Source of the DNA: Physcomitrium patens
Lineage: Eukaryota > Streptophyta > Bryopsida > Funariales > Funariaceae
Direction: 5' to 3'
DNA length: 64,000 nucleotides
NCBI RefSeq assembly: GCF_000002425.4
Contig: NC_037256.1
Location: 17,458,586-17,522,585, forward strand
Shown here: positions 48,823 through 60,096 of the stretch, one piece after another
Numbering within the stretch: the first letter of the stretch is position 1
Layout: each line of letters opens with the position of its first letter
Translations under genes and position numbers: made by a program
The notes under the pieces: generated by a model
Seen by the model: only the letters and a program-made list of their open reading frames with translations
Database searches by the model: none
Told to the model about the DNA's origin: nothing

Positions 48823-50096
48823 TGTCGGGGTAGAGAGGTTTTGCCTCAAGAAAGCGCTAGGCTTCTGGCTATCACTATTTACTCAATCAAGCTTAAAATA
48901 AGGAAACCCTAATTTTATATATATAAGTTCTCCTTTTGGAACAATTACACCAAATACTTAAGTCTTAAATAACCAACAACACCCAAAATATGGTAGAAGT
49001 ACTCTAAAACCTTGTATATCCTTGTATGGAAATTCTCCCAAACCTCAACATCTCATAACTCTTGATCCAACCGTCCAAACAAGATCAAAATTTACATGAA
49101 GTACTGATATGTTGTTATTAATTTGTACAACAAATTTCAACCGCAAATTCGTAGCGGATCTTGAGATATCTTCAAAACCCTAATAGTCGCTTCAAACCCT
49201 AATCTTTATATACCCACGCACAATTTTCTTCATATCTCACAAACCATAAGTCCAAATACCACGAAACTTATATAGATAGCTTCTTAACACAAAGTTTTAC
49301 ATTCTTCCAAAGTTTGAGTCAAAATTTCGTTCGAAAACTCAAGTTATGGCTCCTAACACTACTTTGAACAAAACCACTTACTTACTGCCTTTGATTTGAA
49401 TGCGTTGTCTTTAACTCCCTATAACTCCTTCACATAAATTTCAAATGCAAAATTTACTTCGGAAAAGATGTATGTCTTGACGTTGGCCTTCCAGCCGCAC
49501 CTTCCGATCTCCAAAAGCTTCCGTAAGACTCCTCTTAAACTCAAAAAAGTAACAGTAGGTTTCAAATTGACACTTTAACTTCAAACGGCTTTAACTTATT
49601 CATCCTAACTCCAAACCCTATAAAATTTGCACAAAAATTGTAGCCAAAACCCTAAACTTTACAATCCTTGCCTCTGATTTCCTAATTCCTCTTTGAAGTC
49701 GCCTAAACCCTTATCAAGGTCGCGGGCAGCCTCCTAAAAGCCCATTGGGCATGGATTTCGACCAATGGGGATGAAGATCCTTATTTCTACCTTCATCCAA
49801 CCATGCCTTGGTTTCATCCCTCCCAATTAACCTCCTATTAGTTTAAATCTTCATCTTTAGGCCCCTCTCTCCTCTCAAGGCTTCATACTTAACATTAAGG
49901 TTCTATAACTTTTATATACTATAATCAAACTAAGTAAGGAAAACAAAATAAAGTTTTTTTTTTAATTTTTTTAATTTTTTTTCATACCAACTCTTTTTAA
50001 TTTAATCTATTATCCACTCTAACATACATTTAGATTTATTAACATTTAATGTGTTCTAACTAATTTTTACATACTATAAGCATTTACACTACGACA
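48823..50096. mobile_element. Solo LTR of family E (copy 3) inside A body 2 integrase
   Basis: It starts TGTCGGGGTAGAGAGG and ends ACTACGACA. The flanks are gtgg (48819-48822) and atgg (50097-50100), a 4-bp duplication with one change. It is collinear with copy 2 over its full length. Integrase of A reads on after it. Confidence 0.85.
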
Positions 50097-50685
50097 ATGG
50101 TATATTTTAGTCACCACGGACTATGTAACCAAATAGGCGGAGGCTATTGATACCCGCAATGATAATGCCAGTACGGTGGCCACATTTCTATACGAGAATA
50201 TTATTACTCAATTTGGGTGTCCGAAGGAATTGGTTAGCGATCGCGGCACCCATTTCATAAATGCTACCATAGCAGCCTTGACGAACACATACGAAATCAA
50301 GCACAGGAAAACAACACCATATCATCCTCGAGCCAATGGGCAGACGGAAAAGACCAATGGTATTCTATGTAAGATTTTAACCAAAACAGTTTCGGGCACG
50401 GGAACGAATTGGGATACTAAATTGTTTGCGACATTGTGGGCGTATCGTATTGCATATAAAGTGACTACCAATTCCACACCATTCCACTTGATATACGGAC
50501 AAGAAGCAATATTACCCATTGAATTGGAAGTTCAGAGTTTACACATTGCATTAGATGAACGTCTTGGAGATAAAGAATCACTTCAATATCGATTGGCAAA
50601 GTTGCACAAATTGGATGAAATACGGGCCACAACTCTCTTCAACATGGAAGCAACTCAAAATATGGAAAGAGAGCTACGGACATAG
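50097..50685 (+). pseudogene. A body 2 integrase, C-terminal part
   Basis: It is open from 50176 to 50685, with VSDRGTHF and the catalytic Glu in NGQTEKTN. It ends early, because a deletion joins NMEATQN directly to sequence that in body 1 lies about 570 bp further on. Confidence 0.85.
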
Positions 50686-50689
50686 AAGA

Positions 50690-52296
50690 AAGTAGCCAAA
50701 ATGTGAAAACTAAACGCAATTTAGGACCACCATCCATAGTAATCGTTACCAATATGGATCCTATGAAGCTAGAGATTTGCTACATGCCAAGGAGAATATG
50801 AGATTTTTGAAATGTGCAAATGTTTCAGTTTTTTGCGAAGGTCAGATAGTTTGCCTTCAATTAATATGGCATTAGTGGAAGAATATATCACGAACTATGA
50901 CCCACAGGATGGATCGAGCATAGTACAAGGGCATGTTATCAGTATTGATGAGAAGATCCTCGAAAAAGTACTGTTTCTTCTAGTTGGAAAGGTTGCGGTG
51001 GGTGCTGAGGAGTCTAGTGACTTTCGACCGGGAAGTTATTTCAAAAGTGGCATGTCATCATTTGAAGAGAACGAAGGTTGGCGGACGACTGAGGCAATTA
51101 TACCAGAGCTCATGGAATGGTTGTACTTTATGCTGAGGCGTCTAGGGTTGTATCGACATAACACATATATGTCAAAACGGTTAATGTTTGCAGTGGTAGG
51201 GACGTTTGAAGGGATGGTGTTCAATTGGGCAGCTTATGTAGCAACCTGTATTCATGCAAAAATGGGAGCCAAGCGCAAAATAGAGAAGTTTACAGCATTG
51301 CTATGTTCAAATTATGTGTATGTTGTGATGGCGTACACATTGCGGCAAACATCGCTAGTAGAGGGAAGTTTTGAACAAGTGCCAGTGCTTCGGCAGTGAG
51401 AATGGAATTCGTTGGCACAGAATATCAATACAACGGAGGTAATACATGAAATTGGAGAATCCAATCGTCTAGTGGCACCGGAAACGGATTCGATTTGTTC
51501 GGTGGTGGAGGAGGAGAATGAAGTCACAACGTTGTTAGATATCAATTAGTTAGCATTTCCACAAGGCCGACTGCTGGAAGGCGTATATCTTAAAAATTCT
51601 TTATTGAAGTATATTTTACAAATACATTACATGGTACGAGCATTGGATGTAGAGGGCAATAGTAAACTGGAATTAGAGGCAAGCAAAAAGGTGATATCGG
51701 AGCAAACACGAAGAATCGAAGAGCAAGAACGGAACATCTAGGCAAATGTGGAATCTAAGCTGCTATTGGAGCAACAAATTGAGAAACAACAGGAAGCTTG
51801 GGACAAAGAAAGAGAGCGCATGGTGGAGACCCACAGGCAAGAACTATTTCGGGCTCGTAGTCATTCAATTTTGGAATTGAAAAAAGCAAAGGGTGAGTTG
51901 GTAATGGAACCAGAAAAGATCGAATTATTGGGGCAAGAGAAATTGGTATTGAGTGACCAATACAGATGTGAAATGGAATAGTTAAGGACTGAAATTGAGG
52001 CCTTGAACGCCAAGGTGACAAGATTGACAGAGGATTTAGTCAATATTGGTCAAGCATAAGTATCGACATTGCCAGTTTCCGAAGTTCCAGAAGAGAGGAG
52101 TCACTTTCAGTGCTAGTTGGAATTGAGAGATGCCCAGATCCTAAAATTGGAAGCTCAAGTCCATGAACTGGGCAAGTACATTGAAGACCTTTCAGCTCAG
52201 TTGAGGCAGGAGCCGATGGAAGGATTGGAGGAGGACGAAGATTTACAGTTGGAACTGGAATCAGTGGAACCAATAACAGATACTACAGCAATTGAT
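50690..52296 (+). pseudogene. Extra frame 3' of pol in A body 2, coiled-coil protein
   Basis: This copy is better kept than that of body 1. A 195-codon open stretch (50812-51399) covers the globular part, with MALVEEYITNYD, SDFRPGSYFKSGM and RHNTYMSKRLMFAVVGTF. After a stop the same frame region gives a long Glu/Gln/Lys-rich heptad stretch (51748-51981), a Leu-rich helical part (52117-52299) and an acidic end. The total would be about 480-500 codons. It is no polymerase and has no zinc finger, signal peptide or clear membrane segment. It could be a structural or nucleic-acid-binding accessory protein. Conservation of the layout in two diverged copies argues that it belongs to the element. Confidence 0.7.
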
Positions 52297-52395
52297 TAAT
52301 TAAATAGGCCACAGGGATCACAATTTTTGTAGAATTTTGTTAGATAATTTTTAGATAGGTATCAATTGAGTGTTTGCGAGGATGTTGCACAATTA

Positions 52396-52407
52396 GGAGT
52401 GGGACTA
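52396..52407 (+). promoter_or_regulatory. Polypurine tract of A body 2
   Basis: AGGAGTGGGACTA (the last base adjoins the LTR) directly precedes LTR3 and corresponds to AGGACTGGGGCTA before LTR2. Confidence 0.7.
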
Positions 52408-53171
52408 TGTAGAATAAGTAGTTATTTTCAGAATGTAGATACCTAGTGTATAGTATAAACAGGGATAGATAACTGCTGAAAATGTGATTCAGCAGGTAGA
52501 ATGGATGAATAGTCAAGAAAAGTAGTTATCATCTGTAGTATAGGAGTTGGTATCTCGGGGTAGTATAAGGAGGATGGGACAGGGGAAGAAAATGCCAGAC
52601 TGTGAGAGTTGTGAGCCGGGGTAAGTTTGGTGCTACCTCTTTTCTTTTGTTTGTTATTTTCTTTGAATAAGTGGATTGAAAGTTTCTGAATATTATGAAG
52701 TGAATTATGGAATGGAAATGTGATTGGTATTATTTGAGAAGAAGAAAGATTGAATGCTGAAATCTAATTGTAGTTCAGCAGAGAGAATGAGTTTGTGTTT
52801 GTTTGAAACACCGTAATGTGAATGGCAGTTCTGTGTGAAGAATTCCAATGATTGGAATGAGGGTAATTGTGTGTTGGAAGCTGTGAGGGCGTAGTATTAC
52901 AGTTGGAAATTATGAAGGTGAATATATTGGTGGAAATAGCAGTTATTGATATGATTGAATTGCTATAAGGAAGAGACCGATAAGGTGAAAGAGGAGATTG
53001 TAGTTTCTTTGTGTGTTCAAATATTGAAAATAGAGACGACACATTCAGGAGGTAATTGATTGTGTGACTCTAACGTGAACGGTTAAGCAACTAGTCATTC
53101 TCCGTGTTCGAATCCCCCTATATGGATTTATGTTGTTAGGAATTTCGAAATAAATAAAACGAGCAATCACA
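52408..53171 (+). repeat. LTR3 of the A tandem, with a different U3
   Basis: It shares the first nine bases TGTAGAATA with LTR1 and LTR2, then about 200 bases differ completely. From GTGAGCCGGGGTAAG (52611) to the end it is again very similar to them. It ends GCAATCACA. Confidence 0.85.
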
Positions 53172-53176
53172 CATAT

Positions 53177-54030
53177 ATAGGAGAATTCAATTTGTGTCAA
53201 GATTTTGAAGAATCCTATTCAAGATTCTAAAAATAGATATAAAGCTTTCTTTAACTTTTCATATCCAAATTGATGGACAAACAGAATGGATAAATCAAGT
53301 TTTCAAGCAATATTTGAGATGTACTATCAACTATCATCAAGATGAATGGACAACTCTTTTACAATTGGCAGAGTTTGCATATAATAATTTGGTACATTCT
53401 TCCAATCAATAAACATCTTTTTTTGCGAATTATGATTATCATCCACTTCTTGATATTTTTGACTTTTGAAAAGTTGATAATCTTGCGGCAAAAGATTTAG
53501 CAAATCGCTTATCAGAGCAATATACAAAAATGAAGATACAATTAAAGGAAGCTCAAGAATGACAAAAGACTAATGCAGATGCCTATTACAAATAACAATC
53601 ATAATATAATATGAGTGATAAGGTAAAGTTACTTTGTCGTAATATCAAGACGACTCATCTTTGTAATAAATTAGATTATTATAAGCTGAGACCTTTTCTT
53701 ATTTGTGAACAAATCAATCATGTTGCCTATTGATTACATCTATTGGAGTCTATGAAGATCCACCCTATATTTCACATATCTCTTTTAGAGCTATATAAGA
53801 CACCAAATATCTTAGTAAGAAGAAAAATGCGACCTCGTTCTATAGAAGTGGATAATAACCAAGAGTTTGAGGTAGAAAAAGTCTTAGATTCAAGGTAGTA
53901 CCAAAATAGGTTAGAATATCTTGTTCATTGGCATGGATATGATATTAGTGAATGCACATAGGAGCCATCAAAGAATCTTGCAAATGTAACAAAGAAAGTT
54001 GAATTCTTTCATCAACAAAATCCATCAAAA
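53177..54030 (+). pseudogene. Chromovirus B integrase C-part and chromodomain
   Basis: The integrase resumes after the A tandem, with the catalytic Glu in DGQTEWINQVFKQYL near 53276-53320 and FAYNN near 53377. A linker with a HISLLELY-type motif follows. The chromodomain (about 53860-54000) shows [22 protein letters not shown] and EPSKNL. Two Trp/other codons are stops. In the intact family it would target integration to methylated-histone chromatin. Confidence 0.8.
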
Positions 54031-54039
54031 TCAAGATGA

Positions 54040-54436
54040 TGTCACAAACACAGAATACTGACTTGATATCTACCAAGAAGTTCAAGAAGAACTGACAAGA
54101 ACTAGATTAATCAAATGAATATAAGAATAATACCAGAGAGGTGAGCTAGAGCTCCAAGAGATGTGTTGTCGAGACTAAAGAACTCTTTAGCCTCGATCCC
54201 AATATATACTCCTATTTAGGAAGCTTCTTAAGTAACTTCTACCAACTAGGAAGCTTCTAAAAGGTTCCAAAGACTTGCTTTTAGAAGGTTCTAGAAACTT
54301 ATCTCTAAAAGGTTCTAAGGACTATTTTCCTAATATCTTCTATCAACTAAGAAGCTTCTAGAAGGTTCTAGAAGCTTGTCTCTAGAAGGTTCTAGAAACT
54401 TGTCTCTAGAAGGTTCTAAGGACTATGTTCCTAACA
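54040..54436 (-). repeat. 3' LTR of chromovirus C
   Basis: TGTCAC to CTAACA in window direction. It contains one perfect four-unit heat-shock element (54356-54373) and the internal repeat of the LTR-end motif near 54319. Confidence 0.9.
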
Positions 54437-54450
54437 TCACCCCCTCCTTT
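54437..54450 (-). promoter_or_regulatory. Polypurine tract of chromovirus C
   Basis: On the minus strand AAAGGAGGGGGTGA directly precedes the 3' LTR. Confidence 0.8.
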
Positions 54451-54840
54451 AGCTTCAAGGTCTCTGAGAAGCAATGTTGTTGTCAATCAGTACCAAGACA
54501 AGAAAATGAAAATCTGTCGCATAACGTCTGCTATGAACTCCAACTGTTGTTCACGAGGTAAGTGGTTCATCGGCCCTTAAAGCCAACGATAGTGGCCCAC
54601 TCCTTCAACTTCTGACCAAGTATGAACTTTTGTGTCTTCATTGTGAAATTGTCCTAAAAATATGTTTTTTGGTTGACCATCGTAAGCAGGCTCGGACTCA
54701 AATACAACCACCAGTGATCGGTTATTTGGTATCCTCCATCGTTGTCGTGGTACACGTAGTTCTTCATCTTGGAGTCACCTTCGTGAATTAGTTGGTTGAG
54801 ATAATCTGACTGGCATAGTATCTATCTCTTGGCTATCCAT
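54451..54840 (-). pseudogene. Conserved frame downstream of the chromodomain in C
   Basis: From ATG 54840 a frame of about 130 codons runs to the polypurine tract with three stops. It is not in the pol frame. It contains VRLSQP near the start and GHYRWL, GPMNHL, REQQLEF in its C-terminal half. Element B has the same C-terminal motif at the same place. I know no domain of this kind. It could be a separate small protein or an extension of pol made through splicing or frameshifting. Confidence 0.6.
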
Positions 54841-54971
54841 ATCAAAAGACCAAACTATGGCTACTGAAAAAATTCTATTTTATCTTGGAGAAAATAACTA
54901 CATCAACTACGAATTTTGGTGATGCTCTCTCCCTTTCTTATATTCTTGGGTGAGCAAGCTTCAAAAAGAAG

Positions 54972-57900
54972 CTATTGTCGAACTGGCTTAGATTTATGAG
55001 GATGTTGTTGATGAAACTCTTGTACCTTTTGCGGCCCATTGGTGAGATTTTCAGCTGGCTCCCACGTTCGCTCATTAATGTCGTAGCCGCACCAATGAAC
55101 AAGATACTCCAACTTACCCCACCTTCGTCGAGAATCCAGGACTTTTTCAACCTTGTATTCCTCGTGGTTCTCGATCTCAATACAAGGTGGCGGACATTGC
55201 ACTCTTCTAAGAAAAGATGACTGTCGATAAGGCTCCAACAAAGAAACATGAAAGACTGGATGTACCTTCATAGAAGCCGATAATTCCAGACGGTACGCCA
55301 CTGGATTGATTTACTTTTGGATGATAAATGGTCCCAATCTTCGATAGTCCAACTTATCACATGGTCACTTGGTCTTCATATTCTGTCGAAGAAGCCATGC
55401 TTTATCTCCAATTTTGAAAGTAGGTGCTTGATTCCGAAATCTATCTGCAGACGCCTTGTAGGATTCTTGAGCGGATTGTAATTGAAGCTTCAACGTATTT
55501 TGAAGCTCTGATAGTTGTTTCGCAAATCCTTCAGCTGTTGGATTGTTATTTGTTGATGGACTCAATAAATCAAGCTTTTGATGATATCCATAGTTGGAAA
55601 AGAATGGTGTGTATTGAATCAACGCATGGAGGGTGTTGTTATATGCAAACTCGGCTAGCGACAGATATGTGGTCTAATCGTCTTGTTGATAGTTGATGCT
55701 GCATCGTAAGTATTATTCCAAGACTTGGATCATCTGTTCCGTTTGACCATCAGTTTGAGGATGAAAAGTCGAAGAAAGCTTGATATCCACCTTCAGTATC
55801 TCAAAGAGAGATCTCTAAAACTTTGATACGAACTGGGTTCCTTGATCTGATACGATATCATCTGGTAGTCCATAATATCGATACACATTATCGAGAAAGA
55901 GCCTTGCTGTGACTTCATTGGACGATGTCTTCTTGCAAGGGACAAAGTGTGCCATTTTTGTAAGCCGATCTACCACGACAAAGATGCTATCAAATGAGTT
56001 CGATGATAGCAGGTCCGTGATGAAGTCCATGGAAATTGAAGACCATAGTCGACGTGGAATCGGTAATGGCTGTAGGAATCCACAAGGGCGATGCCGAGGA
56101 TTCTTGAATCTTGAACAGATGTCGCAGGAGAGTACAAAATCTTTCACATCCTTCCACATTTGGGGCCACCAAAAATCTTGAGAAATAAGCTCCAAGGTCT
56201 TGTTGAATCCAAAATGTCCCGCAGTTGGAAAATTGTGGCGAGATTGAAGAACTCGGAGTCGTGCTGGTCCCTTTCGGATATATAACCGCTCTTCAAAGTA
56301 TAAAAGATCTCCCTCCACCTTGAACTTATCGTCATTGGCACGCTGCTTAATATCAATGGCTATTGAATCTTCAATGGTTATGACACGTACCTGATTGAAG
56401 AAGTCAGCATCAATTGGCATAATAGTAGCGCAAAGCTGAAATTGCTCTGGCTTCAACAATGTCATACATTGTTGATCAAACGCTACTTCTCCAGCCTTTG
56501 GTACAAGATACAATCTCCTCGATAAGGCATCAGATAGTCCTTGCTGCTTTCCGAGTCGATAAGTGATAATAAAATCGAACCTAGATAGCAACATACTCCA
56601 TCGAGCTTGACGTCGATTTAGAACTCGAGCCGACATGAAATACTCCAAATTCTTGTGATCTGTGTATATGGTCACTGGATGTGCAGCTTCTTCAAGAAAG
56701 TGACGCCATTCTTGGAAAGAATCCACTATAGCAAGAAGTTCCTTATCGTGGATCTCATAATTGATTTCAGCAGCAGAGAACTTTCGAGAATAGAATGCAA
56801 CCAGATGGAGCTTCTTATCTTCTCCCATTTGTGAAAGTACAGCTCCCAAAGAAAAATCCGAAGTATCAGTTTCTAAATAGAAGGCCTTTGTAAAGTCTGG
56901 ATGTATCAAGATTGGAGCCGTAGTAAATACGGTCTTCAGGTTTTTAAACGCCTTCTCTGCTAGAGGTCCCCATTCCAGCTTATCCTTGCATGTCAACCGA
57001 GTGAGAGGAGTAGCAACTTGAGAGTAATTCTTGATAAAGATCCAATAGAAGTTAGCAAAACTAAGAAAGCATTATATATCTCTAACCGTCTTCGGAACCT
57101 CCCAGCATACGATTGCTTCCACCTTCTTGGGGTCCATCTTCAAGCCTTTCGTAGTCGCAACGAACCCCAAAAACTCCATCTCTATTTGGTGAAATAAACA
57201 CTTCTCTAACTTGGCATATAGTCCTCACTCACATAATTTCTCCAATACCAAACGAACATATTTTTCATGCACTTCCTCATTTTTGGAGAATATCAAAATA
57301 TCATCCAAATAGATGACAACAAAATCGTCAAGGTACTCTCAGAAAATGTCATTCATCATATGTTGAAAGACCGCTGGAGCATTGGTAAGACCAAAGGACA
57401 TGACATTATATTCAAAATGGCCATACCTTGTACAGAACGCTGTCTTCTACTCATCTCCTTCCTTGATTTGTACGAGGTTGTAAGCTCTCCTTAGATCAAT
57501 TTTTGTAAAGATCCTTGCATGTCCAAGTTGTTCTAAGAGACCAGAAATCAAGGGTAACGGGTAATGATTCTTCTTTGTTACCTTTTTGAGGCCTCGATAG
57601 TCCATGCACATCCGCAATGAGCCATCTTTCTTCTTCACAAATAAGATGGGTGCTCCAGTTGACGATTTTGAATGGCGGATGAAGTTCTTGGCTAGATTCT
57701 CGTCGATGTACTTCCGCAACTCCGCCAACTCCGTCTGCGATAGATTGTAGATTGGGCCAAAAGGCAGTTGTGCTCCTTCCTGTAAGTCTATGGCGCAATC
57801 ATATGGTCTGTGTTTCGGTAGCATGTCGACATTTTTCTTTTGAAACACGTCTTTAAAATCCTTATATTCCTCCGGTATACTTGCTGTCAAGATCTTCTCC

Positions 57901-58466
57901 TCTATAGTTGGAGCCGCATAAATGACAAACGGTGTGCCTCCCTTGGACAATCTTATAAATGCTCTTACTCCAATAAATAAGGATTTCTCTATTCAGGGTT
58001 TTTTACTAGGCTTGCTCTTAGGTGGTTTTGTGGGAAAGGTCATCTTCTGCAACTTCCAATCTATGGATGGGTTATGCTTTTCCAACCAGAAAAGACCAAG
58101 AATAACAGGATTTGATGGAATTCTAATAATATTGAAAATAATATGACTACTATGGTCCTTAAACGTCACTTTTATAGATTCTGATTCATGGGTGACATTA
58201 CCAGACAATAAAGGTCGTCCATCTATGATCTCAATGTGAACAAGTTTGGATTTTTGTACTAAAGGGATCTTATGACACTTTGTAAATTCTTCGTCTAAAA
58301 AACAAGCAGTTGCTCCTGAATCTAATAATGCTAAGGTTCTCAATTTCTGAGGGCCAATAAGCAAAGGAATTGTAAAACAAAGGGCAGGTTGAGCGGAAAG
58401 AAAGGAACTGGGTTGTTCTTGCGATATTTCAGTGTCCAGCCGCACGGTTCCTATTATGGCTGGGCA
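54972..58466 (-). pseudogene. Chromovirus C pol: protease, RT, RNase H, integrase, chromodomain
   Basis: One frame covers 57993-58445 (protease, LLDSGATACFLD), 57447-57950 (RT start, [15 protein letters not shown]) and the RT palm with YLDDILIFS near 57305. It goes on through 55815-56996 (RNase H with YLETDTSDFSLG, then integrase with HNFPTAGHFG, SCDICSR, SMDFITD, VSDQGTQF). The catalytic Glu is in DGQTEQ near 55740. Then come 55365-55622 (integrase tail), GPF near 55340 and the chromodomain at 54972-55301 ([29 protein letters not shown]). The stops are single-base nonsense changes, mostly TAG or TGA. Every catalytic residue I could place is present. Confidence 0.9.
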
Positions 58467-59476
58467 TCCTCGTTTTCCTGAATAAATGCACCCCTAGTCT
58501 TGATAATACATCGATTTTGCTTCTTGGGATAGTTTCCAACTTTGTGGCCTTCTTCACCACAATACAAGCATAGACCTTCCTCCATACGCCGCTTTTTTTC
58601 TTCTAGAGTAAGAGATTTGACACGTACCGCATCAATTTGCATGTCTTCTACCTCTGAATGTGAATTCACGCTACTTGCCGACATAGTTGGGGTGTGGCGA
58701 ACCATATGTTGTCTTGAACGTTGGTCTTGGCGACGTTGGAATAGGCGATTATCACACTTCACAGCTTGGCTAATAGCTTCGTTGAGCATTTGCGGATCAG
58801 GAAGAGTTAATAGCAAATCCTTCACATCGTCCCTTAAAACCCAATAGAATTGACTCATCAATGCTTCTTTGTCCCAATTGATGTCGCATGCTAATTGCCT
58901 GAAGTCCGATGCATAGACTGATATAGAACGCATCCCTTGTCGTAGTGACTGGATCTTTGTTGTAGCCCATTGAACCTTGTCGTGTTCACCAAATGCTTCC
59001 GCAAATGCCTCCAAAAAGGTTTCAAAGTTGTTTAGTATGGACGATCGTTTCTCAAACAAAGGAGCAAACTATGATAGAGCTTGTCCTGTAAGTAAGGTTC
59101 CAACCAGCCCAACACGTGACTCCTCCGTTGGATAGCGTTCGGGCTGTAAAACTGTTATCAACCTGATTTGGTTGACGAATCCTCGAAACTTGGAACGTGT
59201 ACCATCGAACTTGTCCGGAAGGCTAACTTGGGGTTCCTTATGTTGTAGAACTAGCGGTGCTTGTCGAACCTGAGGCAAAGTTGCTTCTCTAAGTATAGAA
59301 GTTTGAGGCTGGTGCAACCTAGATTGTTCCATCCCAGATGCTCCATGATTATGAAGCCTTGCCACGACTCCTTCAATCTCTGCAGTTCTTTGTAATAACG
59401 TAGCGAGGGCATTCATGATAGCATCTAACTTAGACTCTGAACTTTCCGTCATACTAATGACTTGGCCCCCGACCAT
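58454..59476 (-). pseudogene. Chromovirus C gag (one internal stop)
   Basis: The frame starts at ATG 59476 and runs about 340 codons with a single TAG at 59069. It has DKFDGTRSKF in the core, a basic linker and a knuckle CLYCGEEGHKVGNYP whose last Cys is Tyr. It ends in the overlap with pol. It would form the virus-like particle. Confidence 0.85.
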
Positions 59477-59743
59477 TCTAAGAGAAGGACAAAAATGACT
59501 CTATAAGAAGACAATATTGGTTTAGAGGAGGATACTCTGCAACCTCTAAAATGCCTTAAGAGCTTCAAGAAAAGGGGTAATCCACTCTCTCCAAGAAGAA
59601 TAAGACTCCAATATTGTAACAAAAGAAGTATCAGTTTAGAGGAGGGTAATCCACAATCTCTAAAGTCATAGTACACTTCCAAGCAGAGGGATAATCCACA
59701 CTCTAAGAAAGAAGAAACTAGCTCTAATATCCGAGGTGAGTGA

Positions 59744-59754
59744 GGTCTTGACAA
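59744..59754 (-). promoter_or_regulatory. Probable self-priming primer-binding site of C
   Basis: On the minus strand TTGTCAAGACC begins two bases after the 5' LTR. The predicted RNA start AGTCTCGACAA (59893 down to 59883) pairs with it at 9 of 11 positions. No tRNA-type TGG site is present. The spacing after the LTR is the same as in B. Confidence 0.55.
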
Positions 59755-59995
59755 ACTGTCACGGACATAGAATACAAACTTGATATCTACCAAGAAGTTC
59801 AAGAAGAACTGACAAGAACTAGATTAATTAAATGAATACAAGAACAATACCAGAGAGGTGAGCTAGAGCTCCAAGAGATGTATTGTCGAGACTGAAGAAC
59901 TCTTCAGCCTCGATCCCAATATATACTTCTATTTAGGAAGCTTCTTAAGTAACTTCTACTAACTAAGGAGCTTCTAGAAGGTTCCAGAGACTTGC

Positions 59996-60013
59996 TTCTA
60001 GAAGGTTCTAGAA
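59996..60013. promoter_or_regulatory. Perfect four-unit heat-shock element (first repeat of C 5' LTR)
   Basis: TTCTAGAAGGTTCTAGAA fits TTCnnGAAnnTTCnnGAA exactly. It lies about 70 bases upstream of the TATA box. A weaker copy (TTCTAGAAGGTTCCAGAG) stands next to it. Binding by heat-shock factor is inferred from the consensus. Confidence 0.7.
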
Positions 60014-60096
60014 ACTTATCTCTAAAAGGTTCTAAGGACTATGTCCCTAACATCTTCTATCAACTAAGAAGCTTCTAGAAGGTTCCAGAGACTTGC

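Larger units (their letters stand above)
23234..53171 (+). mobile_element. Tandem array of two Ty3/gypsy elements of family A sharing a middle LTR
   Basis: The arrangement is LTR1 (23234-23996), body 1, LTR2 (33785-34546), body 2, LTR3 (52408-53171). The 5-mer catat stands outside both ends (23229-23233 and 53172-53176), and the integrase of B continues on the far side, so the whole block interrupts one target. Both bodies encode gag, protease, RT, RNase H, integrase and an extra downstream frame. There is no chromodomain. RT reads IFLDDFCVFS, and the primer site is of tRNA-Asp type, as in plant Athila/Tat-like elements. Body 1 holds a solo D LTR. Body 2 holds a full D element and a solo E LTR. 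Confidence 0.85.

Noticed and set aside
53061-53115. A genuine tRNA gene in the A LTR
   Set aside because: The D-arm and T-arm words are too close together, and no anticodon stem or acceptor stem pairs by eye.
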